Origin: Mnemiopsis leidyi
Lineage: Eukaryota > Ctenophora > Tentaculata > Lobata > Bolinopsidae
Direction: 5' to 3'
DNA: 64,000 nucleotides
NCBI GenBank assembly: GCA_000226015.1
Contig: JH153136.1
Location: 123,174 to 187,173 of the forward strand
The position numbers were made by a program, and so were the translations under genes. The notes below the pieces were generated by a model. It ran no database searches. It was not told the DNA's origin and saw only the letters and a list, made by a program, of their open reading frames with translations. Below are positions 44,401 to 57,742 of this stretch, in pieces (within the stretch, counting starts at the first letter, position 1; each line of letters starts with the position of its first letter).

Positions 44401-46386
44401 TCCTCCTCTAAGATTTCCTCAAAGGTTTTCTTGGGTTTGATAGCTACATCTTCGTGGTTCAGATGATAGGCATCTGGAAATTTACAATGAAGACTATTAA
44501 AAACGGGCAAATTATGACAATAAAACATGAAGTTAAGAAACGTGATACCTTTTAAAGTCTATATATTTGGAAACTGTAAATGTGATATATATTTGGAAAC
44601 TGTAAATGTGACTGAAAATTCACTATCGAATAAAACGAGTCTCCATACCTGTCTTATAGTCAGGGTCTGACTCAGGGACAACCTCGCAGACATCCTCATG
44701 CTCCAACTCGCCACCCTCAAACGGTTTGAAGAACTCTGCATCTAGCTCATCGTCCTCATAGCTGTCTTTTCTTGGTTCTGTTCGAGGTGCCAGACTCTCT
44801 TTCAAAACTTTGTACGTGATGGGTCCAGCTGTGTTAGTACCTGAACAGAACTTACTTAAGTTGGAAAACAACACAACAAGCAACACACAACAAGCTCTAA
44901 AGCAACTCCCTTATGTAGGCAACCCAAGATTGCACACACTCCTAAGACTTTGACAAAACTTATGCTGACTGAAATCCCGTTTAAAGAAAGTATGTGGTAT
45001 TAGAAAGCTAGATGACAAACTAAGTCGATTTTAAAAAACCTTGTCTCTGTTGTTGTATATGGCTGTAGAGCAGATTTATCAGCTCCATTTTGATTTCCTC
45101 TTCTGATTCGAACTGTTCAATGTCCATCAAACATTTTTCGGCTTGATTAAGAAATTCTTCTGTAACAGCAACGGCACCTAGAAACAATCAGTCCTTATAT
45201 TGGAAATATTAAAAGAGAAATACTGCAGATTTCAAAGTCACCAAGATTATAGGTTGCATGGCTAACTAATAAATCTAAGATTTGAATGTCAAAGATTTCA
45301 CCTATATCTGGAGTTGCTTCGTCTTCAGATTCAGACAGAGTGACACATCCCAAATCATCATCAAAATCGTCATTTTTGTAGGACACCTTTCCTTTAGGTA
45401 AGCTATAATTGTACGCAATGTTCTCTTTATCATCTGGATCAATCATTATCTGCTGATAAATATTTGACGGGTTCAGAAAACAAAAAAATATCAACGAATA
45501 ATCAAATGTCAAGGCTAAACAGTTGCTCTTGGGGCTTAATAACAACCAGAAAAAATTTCGGGCTTCAACTGGACCGGGAACATGTTGCTCCTGCCATGCC
45601 AATTTTTTCGGGAGATTTTAACAGGTAAAATTCTTAAAATCGTTAATTTAGGCATGAAGGAGTGAGTTTAGCCTCTCAGAAGTGCCATACTCAAATATAA
45701 ACCGTAGGAAAAGGTGAAGTTGAGTCAAGGTCTCAAGTTTCTACGGGTTTGGGAACCCCCTTTTTCCTGATGCGGAGTCTGCACATGCACAGACAGCCTT
45801 AACTATTTATTGTGCCTTTATATTAACTAAATATTATGCTTAAAAATGGTGAGATTTTGATAGTTGCTATTTGTGAAGATAGCGGGTTTGTCAATTGTCA
45901 ATGAGGTCATTAAGCAATCATTTAGGCTTGTGCTCGACACCCTTAGGTGGTGAATATTAAAAAATCATTAAAACAACTTTGTTCATATTTGACAATCAGT
46001 TCAGTAAACTGCAATCCAAAGCAATAGGAGCCGGTAGCTAAACAACTTAAGCATAATTCTGGAAACGGCCGGATGTGGGATGACACCGAAATCGACATGA
46101 TGCTTGTCCCTGAATTGACCGTCAAATAATAATCTGGTTCATGAATTAGCTGATGCTTCGGCCCATACACATTTTCATAACCATGAGTGGGAGTATGCAG
46201 AAGAGTTTGTTTAAGCTGCTACGAAACAATGGTTCTCCGAACAAAGATAATGCGGGATGCCTTAACTATTTTATCAATCATTAATCAACTATTCTGACAG
46301 TCTCCGGGTAAGAGATGTATGATAACAATAAAAAGGTATCACAGATGAAAAGATTGATTGCGATCAACTACTTGACACTCGTCCAT
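22662..46386 (-). CDS. CENPJ: Centrosomal P4.1-associated protein (CENPJ/CPAP/SAS-4), 21 exons
   Basis: This scaffold binds tubulin and sets centriole length during procentriole assembly. Exons 5' to 3': 46386-46372 (tentative, MDECQ), 45452-45302, 45177-45040, 44840-44649, 44473-44373, 43892-43808, 30350-30239, 29937-29825, 29561-29401, 29240-29058, 28796-28592, 28284-28203, 26257-26143, 25997-25866, 25769-25651, 25101-24939, 24825-24369, 24142-24019, 23771-23627, 23100-22938 and 22798-22662. Phases agree at every junction; the total is 3093 nt. Landmarks shared with human CENPJ are [26 protein letters not shown] (the tubulin-capping region, split by the 13.5-kb intron), [23 protein letters not shown] and [14 protein letters not shown] coiled coil covers about residues 513-690. 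The C-terminal TCP10/G-box domain of repeated PDG/PNG beta strands ([28 protein letters not shown]) fills the last 190 residues. The protein is about 1030 residues, somewhat shorter than human. Confidence 0.95.
23890..23973. repeat. 15-bp minisatellite in a CENPJ intron
   Basis: The unit is AACTGTACTGCCTGC, about 5.5 perfect copies. It lies between the exons ending at 24019 and starting at 23771. Confidence 0.9.
25258..25650. repeat. 17-bp CACGTG minisatellite, about 22 units, in a CENPJ intron
   Basis: The unit is CTCAAACACCACGTGTC, with variants CCC and CTAAAACA. Almost every copy preserves the palindrome CACGTG. The array ends directly at the splice donor of the exon at 25769-25651, so it begins the intron. 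The plus-strand open frame of [14 protein letters not shown] repeats is a by-product. Confidence 0.9.
26348..27496 (-). CDS. ORF with LINE ORF1-like C-terminus nested in a CENPJ intron
   Basis: An ATG at 27496, with an in-frame TAA a few codons upstream, opens 382 codons on the CENPJ strand, inside the intron between exons 28284-28203 and 26257-26143. The start is basic ([18 protein letters not shown]). The middle carries three 18-residue repeats of the form [12 protein letters not shown] and then acidic ENGKSEETP repeats. The end reads [20 protein letters not shown] and [20 protein letters not shown]. That P-D-x-[ST]-x-E-[EQ]-x-R pattern ending an RRM-like fold is common in ORF1-type proteins of non-LTR retroelements. 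The last residues are Cys-Val repeats read from a (GT)n microsatellite. Alternatively it could be an alternative first exon of CENPJ: a GT at the start of the (GT)n run is in phase with exon 26257-26143. The flanking CENPJ exons already join in frame without it. Confidence 0.55.
26398..26437. repeat. (CA)n microsatellite
   Basis: About 18 CA dinucleotides. The run overlaps the 3' end of the nested ORF and would encode its Cys-Val tail on the minus strand. Confidence 0.9.
26990..27120. repeat. 54-bp coding repeat, about 2.5 copies, with CACGTG cores
   Basis: Within the nested ORF, the block AGTCACGTGAGTATTCTCTC plus AATCGCGTGACTTTTGTCTT repeats and encodes [20 protein letters not shown] palindromes mark each copy, as in the non-coding minisatellites of neighbouring CENPJ introns. 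Confidence 0.8.
28810..28990. repeat. 15-bp CACGTG minisatellite in a CENPJ intron, about 11 units
   Basis: The unit is TAGTCACGTGTTGTG. Nearly all units keep (T)CACGTG; a few read TACGTG. It starts just upstream (minus sense) of the acceptor of the exon at 28796-28592, the mirror position of the 25.3-25.65 kb array, which starts an intron. Confidence 0.9.
29583..29643. repeat. Tandem TGACGTCA (CRE-like) repeat in a CENPJ intron
   Basis: Four perfect TGACGTCA octamers are spaced 17-19 bp apart in the unit TGACGTCATCACTAGTG. TGACGTCA is the cAMP-response element bound by CREB/ATF. The array is about 20 bp upstream of exon 29561-29401 in the direction of transcription. Function is not shown. 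Confidence 0.8.
30410..30535. repeat. 23-bp minisatellite in a CENPJ intron
   Basis: The unit is TGTCCAATGTGACGAATAGC plus TAT, about five to six copies, some shortened. Confidence 0.85.
31450..31644. mobile_element. Hairpin element enclosing TTAGGG telomere-like repeats
   Basis: The 23-bp arms at 31450-31472 (CGTCCTGCCCC..ACATCGTGC) and 31622-31644 are inverted copies with two or three differences. Between them, 31538-31586 holds about eight TTAGGG/TTTGGG units, the animal telomere repeat. It lies deep in the long CENPJ intron. It may be a small non-autonomous element that incorporated telomeric repeats, or an interstitial telomere scar. Confidence 0.6.
32471..33534. mobile_element. 1.06-kb element with long terminal inverted repeats
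   Basis: The ends are inverted copies beginning TTTGGCA[C/G]TCTACAAGAAGCCC. Over roughly 110 bp they carry subrepeats of the dyad AGTGGTCCGCGGACCACT. A second inner inverted pair sits at about 32704-32725 and 33099-33118 (AAAGATCGGAGCTTTT and complement). Two short minus-strand frames inside (32693-32893 and 33120-33311) resemble nothing I recognise. A third end-fragment lies at 51725-51772. No target-site duplication is obvious. It is probably a non-autonomous DNA transposon or foldback element. Confidence 0.75.
34580..35180 (-). mobile_element. Retroelement C-terminal fragment (GGMGP protein family)
   Basis: The minus strand encodes [19 protein letters not shown], then [40 protein letters not shown] and [20 protein letters not shown]. 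This order (ARLDIS..PFE..F, NERV..VEKGSF.PLVF.T.GGMGP, then R..RFALLRST..ALRG) is familiar from abundant retroelement-derived proteins of invertebrate genomes. The frames are broken between the first and second parts, so this is a dead fragment. It lies in the long CENPJ intron, next to the 10-N gap. Confidence 0.7.
35232..35241. other. Assembly gap (10 Ns)
   Basis: Ten unresolved bases; a further single N is at 35193. They fall beside the retroelement fragment, consistent with a repeat that is hard to assemble. Confidence 0.95.
36126..36250 (+). repeat. Possible tRNA-derived SINE or tRNA pseudogene, with GC-rich tail
   Basis: TTCGCCTAGTGGTAGG resembles a polymerase III A box. About 60 bp later TGTCGAATCCCGT resembles a B box. 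The spacing is long for a tRNA and no cloverleaf could be drawn. A tail of GGCGCC-type repeats follows (GGGGCGCCAGCGAGGCGCC). It looks like a decayed SINE head. Confidence 0.3.
37781..40141 (+). CDS. LDLa-containing 7-transmembrane receptor (rhodopsin-type, LGR/GRL101-like), intronless
   Basis: One 786-codon open frame starts with a signal peptide ([17 protein letters not shown]). The large ectodomain contains LDL-receptor class A modules. Clear calcium-binding cores are [14 protein letters not shown] (about residues 195-208), [15 protein letters not shown] (345-359) and [15 protein letters not shown] (381-395). Seven hydrophobic segments begin at about residue 414 ([19 protein letters not shown]). 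The last helix has [10 protein letters not shown], the NPxxY motif of class A GPCRs. The D/ERY motif after helix 3 is replaced by SIIRCIKC. LDLa modules followed by a rhodopsin-like bundle recall relaxin receptors and GRL101, but I see no leucine-rich repeats. The gene sits inside a CENPJ intron on the opposite strand. AATAAA at 40160-40165 is 19 bp after the stop. Confidence 0.9.
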   Translation: MMHVPVPKIWLRMVLPLLIILKAGSGKLEDSSGDGTQQWPEISRNLISHYHSTATILATPVLNLNFQSHSGSIKCAAIAVNLRHTRFNNLKGKFEILLKRPSFYEAVSLRVKDGKTEICPMDINFFELYDYWAEYPEIENLAFADDNTFQCEVAVVEKCNKYSVCSTDECNCNDGEVMYCPTRSGEVACIAYSNICDGIMDCMDGSDECFCPDIYDLTCHKFPQLKRLCINEIFYCTYQWLIESLACEGLPSDVNCTYITQGDGLAAYKSPFVLCLENKFQTLAYTPKQSGESLCQTSCSSKAELAQWSGFCKHITFTTTNSLKINFNCNTIDEHRGFQMYHLSVICDGKEDCSNSADELNCPGRFYCSTNEYVTWINKSRVCDKRKDCSNGKDECAGCEMDGLASNELLVRSRIIGAITVLVGIGIIIINIFVGYQTFQQSHDTKAAQIDRILRLQICFYDLLMGLYLLLLVIAAIALRFKGEYCKYDEEWRASLQCMVLGIIFSTSSHGSLLIIAVMSIIRCIKCIRGNTVEFSTRKIVAITAVVSLFNTLHAILPILPVYQLQNFFRTSIYLVAVEKNPFMQHRVGTSMMEQAHKLHRFYYNNSSTSDIALILNDLKHVNLTSDDTIFDVSDIGYYGNTPLCVSNIFKTQESYKPYKMAYCIILSMLLIAVSLAYVTIVCRARWSERDAGPQNNNNTSKLTLKVSLMIITQLASWVSFIVAVVIFEFTGNDPSVKIFEIFALIVIPINSLLNPVFYSGLYNAMLSGMWNVWRKIVGKVNVQNI
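40160..40165 (+). terminator. Polyadenylation signal of the LDLa GPCR
   Basis: AATAAA 19 bp beyond the TAG at 40139-40141, implying a very short 3' UTR. This supports the receptor being a self-contained transcription unit. Confidence 0.55.
40166..43380. other. Non-coding part of the long CENPJ intron
   Basis: No exon was recognised on either strand. 41215-41335 holds short GC-rich repeats of CCGCCGTAGCGTC. An 18-bp perfect palindrome, GTGCACTGTACAGTGCAC, is at 42289-42306. Confidence 0.4.
43470..43640. mobile_element. Dispersed foldback repeat, copy 2
   Basis: Arms at 43501-43543 (AAAAGGACGATGTAAGTCGT..) and 43587-43629 (..ACGACTTTCATCGTCCTTTT) are inverted copies around a 43-bp loop that itself repeats CAACAA(G/A)TGCGAT. 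The left arm with its flank (TATGGCCTTCTTTGAAACTT) matches 5123-5199. It lies within the long CENPJ intron near exon 43892-43808. Confidence 0.7.
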
Positions 46387-48019
46387 GGTCCAGCCCCCAT
46401 GAAAACGACGAAGGACACCGGGTAAACATCTACCAGCGCTCGATTTTACTATTAACTTTTTAAAATTTCATATGCGCGGCTTGATAATTATGAGCTTGTA
46501 CATTGTAAGAAGCTTTGAAAGCAAATGTGAAACCATTAATTATTGCATTATCAATTATTTTCAATATTATTTTAGATCTGAAGTTTGTTATTTTACTGTT
46601 AGTCAACAAATTGAGAATGGTTTATTGATGACCTAGGCCTATACTATTCCATATTCGATTCACCGCATTTAAGTTTACCGGGCACTGCGCGTGGCGCGGC
46701 TCCATTTACGGTTCTTTCGATTAACTGCGTTACGTGGGTTGCCAAGTTATTTTACGTGACATGTGCACTTAGCTGTTGGGTGGATAGAAATGTTATTTGA
46801 TATAAAATAGGAATGAACTAAAAATTCTGCGATTCGAAATTTTATTTATATTCTACGCATGCTGCAAAACCAAAAACTGTAATTATGTATTACATATTAT
46901 ATTTGTATTGACAATTGACTATTTAGCGCGTATTGACGCCGTCAATCATTTATTTCATTGCTTCCGCTAATAATCTTATATGTAAAACAGTCATAATGTT
47001 GACAAACATAAATTCGTGAATTTACTTGGTCTGCATTTTGCATTTGAAGGCTTAGCTTGTTATATGATAAGTCTGCCGCGCGCGTGTGGTTTACGCGCAA
47101 AAAATTTGCTCCCCGAAAGTTCTCTTTGTTCGCGTTGGATAAAGACGAATTCTTTTCACTTTCAACTTAGCTATATTTATTATCATCTGTTCAGTATTGC
47201 TCTCGTTGAAGTACTCAGTTTCCCCTCACACGTATTTTACCTAGTTGTCCATGAAGTTAAGACGTATCCCTAAAGGAAAACTTAGTATTTAACTAAACCT
47301 CCCTTATCCCAACCAACTAAAGACCCGATATTTCTGTGGAGTGCGTAGTGAGCAGTGAGCTTTAATTTTAAACTTCTACATTAGATGAACCCTCTCTAAT
47401 TCAGTTGTGCATATAGTTTTTATATTTTTATGGAGCTCTTCTTTATCTTTATATGGGGATTATGCTGAATCATAATGTAATTTGTATTTCTTCTAATTAT
47501 TACTTCTGTAGCATTGATTAATCTTATTGGACGAATATACTTATAAAAAAATGTGACTATGCATTGTTCATATTCCTCATAAATTTTTGTAAAGACGTGT
47601 TTCTTTAAAAGCAAACTGATATTTTGCTAATCTATTGTTACATTGCAGATCACGAGTTAATAATTAAAAAAAAAATTTTATTGCACAGTGTGGCATAGTT
47701 AAAACGCAGGTACTGCAACTGTGTTCACAAGTTTTCCCGAATTTATGAATGGAGTTCAGAAGATATCTAGGAGACATCTATTTTCATTGTCCACATAGTA
47801 CGTTTTAATAACGCTGTTTATTTCTAACTCAGTTTCTAGTTGAGTGGAGATTAAAACCGCCGAAGACATTTTCAATCCTTGAACTTTCATTTCAGAATTG
47901 CCAAGTTGTTTTTGTTTAACTGTCCAAACCCCCTCTAACTTTTCAGTCTCAGATAACGGTATTTATACCCTATTCCAGAACCCAACCCTTAGTAAAACCC
48001 ACTACCAAGCAATGTAAAA
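46387..48019. other. Divergent intergenic region between CENPJ and MED16
   Basis: It separates two head-to-head genes and must hold both promoters and 5' UTRs. A GC-richer patch (CACTGCGCGTGGCGCGGCTC) is near 46685, and CGCGCG near 47078. No TATA box, repeat or RNA gene was recognised with confidence. Confidence 0.4.
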
Positions 48020-50428
48020 ATGAAGCCGAAGAAAGACCTGCTAATCTCCCACCTCTACCAAGTCTCTAAAAACGGTGACCAAGTCTGGACCCCTAACGGC
48101 CCCACAGCATGGTCTACAACGAACGTAATCGTGTTTTCCTCCTCCACCTCAACCCACCGTAACTCTCTCCACTTCTTCCACCCTGACACGCCCTATGAGG
48201 TGACAGTAACTCACACACCCCACACCGCCATCATACATAGACTCAGCTTCGACGGCAAGGGGACGCTGTTGTGCGTTATCGATGCTCACAGCAAGATCTC
48301 CATATGGCAGATGCAGGGACACATCCTTAACGATTGGCAGCTCGTACAGGTAACGGATCAGAGCGATAGTATGTGTGTGTCGGTCGACACTCAGCCCGTT
48401 ATTTGTTTCTCCTGGACTAACATTGGTCTTAACTACGTCAGGAAAACTTGGGCTGTGAGAAGTGAAGATGTTTCGTCTTACTGGACCACTAAGTTCAGCA
48501 TGGAAGGTCCCAGCACTTTGCTGAAATCTAAGATATTCGAGACTAGTGTGATCACTGTGACGTCACGCGGCTTGCTATGTCTGGTTACTCCCAGTAAAAA
48601 AGTTCGGACATCCTACCTGCCGATAACGAACATGCAATCAGCGGACATGGTAGTTTATATCGTATCGGGTAAAACATACGCGGACATTGCAACAGTTGAC
48701 TTGATGTGCACGCTGAGATTGTACACAGTAGAGATAATGACTTCAAACATCAAGTTTGTCTTATCTCGCCTGGTCCACTTGGCTCCTGACAGCCCAGACA
48801 CAAAGATATTATCTCTAAAATTCGACAACTCCCTCAGCTCTGACTCTGATCTGTTTATTGCAGTACAGGATCAGGAGGGAGGAAGGATTGAAAAATGGAA
48901 GTTCACCCAGACAAGCGTGTCTTTAAACCCAGTCTTGTGCGGAAACATGAACACGTCAGACAGTTCAGTGAAACTTCACTGGGAGAAGCAGCACAGCACC
49001 GTTGTCAGCAGTGTTCCTGATTGTCTCAGAGTTCCCTTCCTGCCCTACTCAGTACCAACTCAAACAGATCCTATCAATAACAGAATCGGTAGAACTGTGG
49101 CTGTGTCAAGTAAGGATGGGAGTATTCTCATTCTCGACAGAAATAACCTGGCTCATGTAGACGTGATATCGTCGGACCAGTTGAAAGTTGATGAGGATGA
49201 CGAAAAGAAGGATAATGAAAGTGATAGAAAATCTAAAATACATTTTACGTTTTCTCCTGCTGGATGTTGTTTGGCAGTGCTGGCGAACGAGGTCATATCT
49301 GTTTTCTCTTTTCGAAACAGCGACTTTGAAACCGAAAGTGAAACAGTTTGGTTAACATCGGTCTTGGAACACTGCATCCTGAACAACTGGGACCATTGGG
49401 AGATAATGTCGGTGGCCAGTAGACGGGAGGAGATGTTATCTCGTCTTGAGATCACCCTAAACCGCTCCTTCGATGCTCAGAACCCCGAGATCCGACAACT
49501 GTACTTTTCTCGGATGATGAGCATCAAGATGATGTTGTACAAACTTCAGCCTCACACCAGTCACTGGCCTGGTCAACTCTGGTGTTGTCTCTTCCTGAAT
49601 TGTCTGGCTGACAAGTTGAAATCACTGCTCCCGGTAGACGTGGTCAACAACTTTGTCTGCCCGCCTGACATCGAGATAAACAGTCTGGTCAACATGGTGG
49701 ACTCCAAACAGTTCCAACTTCCCGAACAAATACTCCTATCTCATCAACCCCTGTTTCAGTGGGTGCTGGACTACGCACAGCTCATCTCGATTTGTGTACA
49801 GCCCCAGAAGAGGACGTCCTCGGCGGTTAACTGGCAAAGTGTTGTGACAGACGGTAAAACTTTGAACCACCTTCGTGAGTTGCTAGGTTACATCAAGATT
49901 TGGGCCACTTTGTATCCGCGGTGTAGTCCTATCATTTGTGGCGCTGAAAGCTCCGATTTTTCAACAATTTTCAAGGCGGTTTCCATGTTAGTCAATCAGT
50001 TTCCGTGTAAAAACGACATTCCAAGTTCAGATTACGACACCATCCAGTTGTTCCAACAGAAACTGACGACACTCCCGCGTGTCGTCATCACGGCACTCTC
50101 CGAGTCGGCCGCCAGCTCCACCCCCATCCAATACCACTTCCAGTTCGAACCAAACTCCATCAAATGTGCCACAATGTTGTGTGACCGGCCAGCTTTGCCC
50201 CTCTCCAAGATAAACTCGGTTATAAACAGCTCCGATCGTGATATGATCAGGAACACAGTGCTGAGCGCACACTCGCTTCACCTCAAACAGGACTTCGTGA
50301 AGGAGTGTGTGGTGTGCGGTTGTGTGACGACACTCCAGCCTCCCGCACATCAGCTAGATTGGTGGGTCCGCTGGAAACACTCCTGTGTTTGCGGCGGCAG
50401 TTGGAAGAAACCTTCCGTACTTGCATAG
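48020..50428 (+). CDS. MED16: Mediator complex subunit 16, intronless
   Basis: MED16 is a tail-module subunit of Mediator, which links transcription activators to RNA polymerase II in the nucleus. The 802-residue frame has an N-terminal WD-repeat-like half: IIHRLSFDGKGTLLCVIDAH, KISIWQMQGHILNDW and VAVSSKDGSILILDRN match the human protein's LEWDQSGSRLLSADADG, IKCWSMADHLANSW and FHDGSVHIVHR regions. The helical C-terminal half includes HLRELLGYIKIWATLYPRCS (human LRELMVVIRIWGLLKPSC). It ends with the cysteine motif CVVCGCVTTLQPP..WWVRWKHSCVCGGSW, which is diagnostic. A D/E/K-rich insertion lies at about residues 391-400. Length is close to the human 877. No intron is evident. The nearest downstream AATAAA is at 50886-50891. 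Confidence 0.95.
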   Translation: MKPKKDLLISHLYQVSKNGDQVWTPNGPTAWSTTNVIVFSSSTSTHRNSLHFFHPDTPYEVTVTHTPHTAIIHRLSFDGKGTLLCVIDAHSKISIWQMQGHILNDWQLVQVTDQSDSMCVSVDTQPVICFSWTNIGLNYVRKTWAVRSEDVSSYWTTKFSMEGPSTLLKSKIFETSVITVTSRGLLCLVTPSKKVRTSYLPITNMQSADMVVYIVSGKTYADIATVDLMCTLRLYTVEIMTSNIKFVLSRLVHLAPDSPDTKILSLKFDNSLSSDSDLFIAVQDQEGGRIEKWKFTQTSVSLNPVLCGNMNTSDSSVKLHWEKQHSTVVSSVPDCLRVPFLPYSVPTQTDPINNRIGRTVAVSSKDGSILILDRNNLAHVDVISSDQLKVDEDDEKKDNESDRKSKIHFTFSPAGCCLAVLANEVISVFSFRNSDFETESETVWLTSVLEHCILNNWDHWEIMSVASRREEMLSRLEITLNRSFDAQNPEIRQLYFSRMMSIKMMLYKLQPHTSHWPGQLWCCLFLNCLADKLKSLLPVDVVNNFVCPPDIEINSLVNMVDSKQFQLPEQILLSHQPLFQWVLDYAQLISICVQPQKRTSSAVNWQSVVTDGKTLNHLRELLGYIKIWATLYPRCSPIICGAESSDFSTIFKAVSMLVNQFPCKNDIPSSDYDTIQLFQQKLTTLPRVVITALSESAASSTPIQYHFQFEPNSIKCATMLCDRPALPLSKINSVINSSDRDMIRNTVLSAHSLHLKQDFVKECVVCGCVTTLQPPAHQLDWWVRWKHSCVCGGSWKKPSVLA

Positions 50429-51003
50429 TGTTCTCCTTTTGGTTATCGTGGTGTCGTTTTTCACTTTTCAGTGGAACCGTCACAGGTTGGCGGATTTTCC
50501 GATTTTTATGCGGTAATTTTTCTGAGTTATCAGTTATGGTGATGAAATTTCATCAGCCTGAGTCAAAGATAATTTTTGTTTTTCCTGTAATACCAAAGCT
50601 TTATTTTTATGATTAATCATGTTAAATTGTGCTAAGTATCTGAGTCATCATATTTTATTTATTGCCACTCCTAATACCTGAATTGACTGATCAAATCTTG
50701 TACATTTGATACTGACTGTGTTACTGTCAATCAGTTGGGACTTGTTAAAATTTAGAGGTAGTGTATCAAATTTCTGGTACTTTGCCAGCATGCCACCATT
50801 CTCCCTAAACTTTTAAATTTTCAATATTCTTGGTCCTCTGTGATTCATTAGTAACATGATTTTGTTTACTACATATATATCTATCAATAAATTGTTTGCA
50901 GTTAAGTAACTATCTTTTAACGACATTAAACGTACTTCGATTGAATCAAGTTTAAATAAATGTGATATAAAACTTCTCTGGTAGGTTTTACTAAGTACAG
51001 ATC
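50429..51003. other. Short spacer between MED16 and cyclin B3
   Basis: It contains AATAAA hexamers at 50886-50891 and about 50956, either of which could end MED16 transcripts within about 120 bp of the cyclin B3 start codon. No other feature was seen. Confidence 0.45.
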
Positions 51004-55498
<4,495 letters not shown>

Positions 55499-57018
55499 TC
55501 ACGTGACTGCAGCGTGAAGTGACTTGTAATTAAGTGCCGCTTTATTATAGGTGTGTGCCGTCTGTGTGAGTGTATGAGTGAGTCGTAACGCCATATACGC
55601 CAAGGTCAAGGATAGTCAGCGTTGTGGAAAGGTTTTCAGACCGGTAGAAGAGGGCTGGTTGTTAGATTACTTGGAAAAGTACGATCAGGCCTAACTGCAA
55701 ATTACATCCAATGAACGGCTATTGAATTGAAGGATACTATCTTTAATCTTTGACTTATCTTCCTGTTCAAATGCAATGCACTGCACGCCGGATGAAAACC
55801 TTCTGTATGACAACGCTGACACAACTTACGATTCTGACCAATTATTTGTACCACCACGAGCAATCACAGCGAATAGCTCTATTGTGTTCTGTGATCAAAG
55901 CAGTGACAATTAAACTATGTGACAATTCCGATTGATTACCCATATTTGTTGCTCTTTTTTCAGTTACCTTATGATACGTGAATATCAATTGTTTTTTAAT
56001 TTCCTCCGTTCGTTCCGTTATATACGTTATTTACATCAGTATTTTGATATATTGCTTATGTGTTCAATATATATGTGTATCGACTTAAGGAGGGCAACTC
56101 TAAATTTTATGGGTTGAGTACTTTGATTAAACTGTTGGTTGCGTTAAAACCCAACAACCCGACGTTTTACCATTTCATGCGTTAAAGTTAATAATTATGT
56201 GATACGTGTTATATTATTCGCATTGCTTTACATATTTTAGGTTATTAATTTGAGGGAACATTTTATATGCTTATTAGTCATGAGCAAGTCGATAAATTTG
56301 CATGGCTTGAAATCTTGTCCTAACCTAACTAACGAAAGAATTTACACTTTATTTGCACTATGGAGCATGTTGAACCTTTTTATTATTAGGACGTAGCTAG
56401 AATTTAAAGAAGTTTTTTAACCCCTTAAACTGATAAGTGATAAGGCTAGATTCTTTTCACAGTGTAGCCGAAGAAATGTAAATATTTTCCAATGTGCATG
56501 TCAGGCACGTGATCTTTGCCCGTTTTTGGGCCACAATGAACTGTGATGGCGCATTATTTGAGTTTAAAGATAGCAAAGCAATGATAGGTCAAATTCATTT
56601 TGCATAATCTTAACTTAATTAGATATAATCAGGCTAGGGACCTTTATTATTACGATAGACTATAGTTGTGCAATAAATTGCTTCTGGGGACTTTTTATGT
56701 CAATTTTAAGTAAATGTGCAATAGTTGTAATTTAATGAGTAACTTCAAGCTACAAAGGATAATGTTTTGGCTGCAAGTTTCATCCAGCGAATTTATACCG
56801 ATTCACCTTCAAAACCATCTAATCATCATGTCAGCTGATTTCCATCACTTCAGCTCTTTATACCAGTGCTGTAATCGAGCTATGAACTATGTTTTAATAA
56901 AGTTAAACTTAATCAATTGGTTAATTCTACTATCGACTTGTACTGAATACTGTCTTTTTCTCGGTTTCAATCTAAAAGCAAATGTTAGTCAAATCTCTGC
57001 CTTGTGTTTGTCTGATTA
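55499..57018. other. 3' flank of cyclin B3, otherwise gene-free
   Basis: This probably includes the cyclin B3 3' UTR. AATAAA hexamers occur near 56673 and 56895. A 101-codon plus-strand open frame at 56714-57019 shows no recognisable features. Confidence 0.4.
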
Positions 57019-57469
57019 GGGGTCGTTCACATATGACGTCAGCAAATTTTTGGTAACTTGTACCCCATCTGTCATCATTCGTTATCATGACAAAACCCCC
57101 CACCCCCCCTAAATGTCAGAGTAAACTATCATAAGGACATAATCACAGTCGGAACCCCCCCCCTACCTTCATGTCAAAAAACTTTGAATTTTGGTCTTTG
57201 CAGTCATTTTTGAAAATTTTATACCAAGTCAGTGAAAACACAGTATTTCACCAGATTTCTGAATCAGAATTTCAACTTTAAAACTTTCCTTCTGATTTTG
57301 TGAAAAATAAATAAATAATAAATAAACATTTTGAAAAAATTCTCTAAATCCTAAAAAGATGTTGATGACATCATCATTGGCTAAACCCCCTCCCCCTCTT
57401 CATCATTGGGAAACCCCCTTCCCCCCCCCCTACGGTGATGACGTCGTATGTGAATGGTGAATGACCCCC
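57019..57469. mobile_element. MITE with GGGGTCRTTCAC terminal inverted repeats
   Basis: The left end reads GGGGTCGTTCACATATGACG, then TCAGCA. The right end, reverse complemented, reads GGGGTCATTCACCATTCACA, then TACGACGTCATCA. The arms align with one inserted CATTCAC-like word. The interior (about 390 bp) has CCCCCC runs and no ORF. GGG[G]TC[GA]TTCACA..ACGT ends are familiar from small non-autonomous DNA transposons of invertebrates. No clear target duplication was found. Confidence 0.75.
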
Positions 57470-57742
57470 TTCAGTCAGACTCAGACCCTCATTGGAAGAG
57501 ATGCCTTGCGTCGCTGCCCATTTTCAATTCAAATTGCGCGCGGGGGCTGCTGCCTCGCGGCAGCAGGTCAGGCAACGTCTGACAACGGAAGAGCTAAATG
57601 TCCGAGGGCCGACGCGAGACTAGAATATAAATATGGTTACAGGGCGCTGCGCGGCTCTCTCTACGTTTCCCTCCGACAACAAAAGACAGAGGTCCCCAGG
57701 CAAGAATGTCTGAAGAGTGCGCGTGCTGTGCAACCCTGTCAC

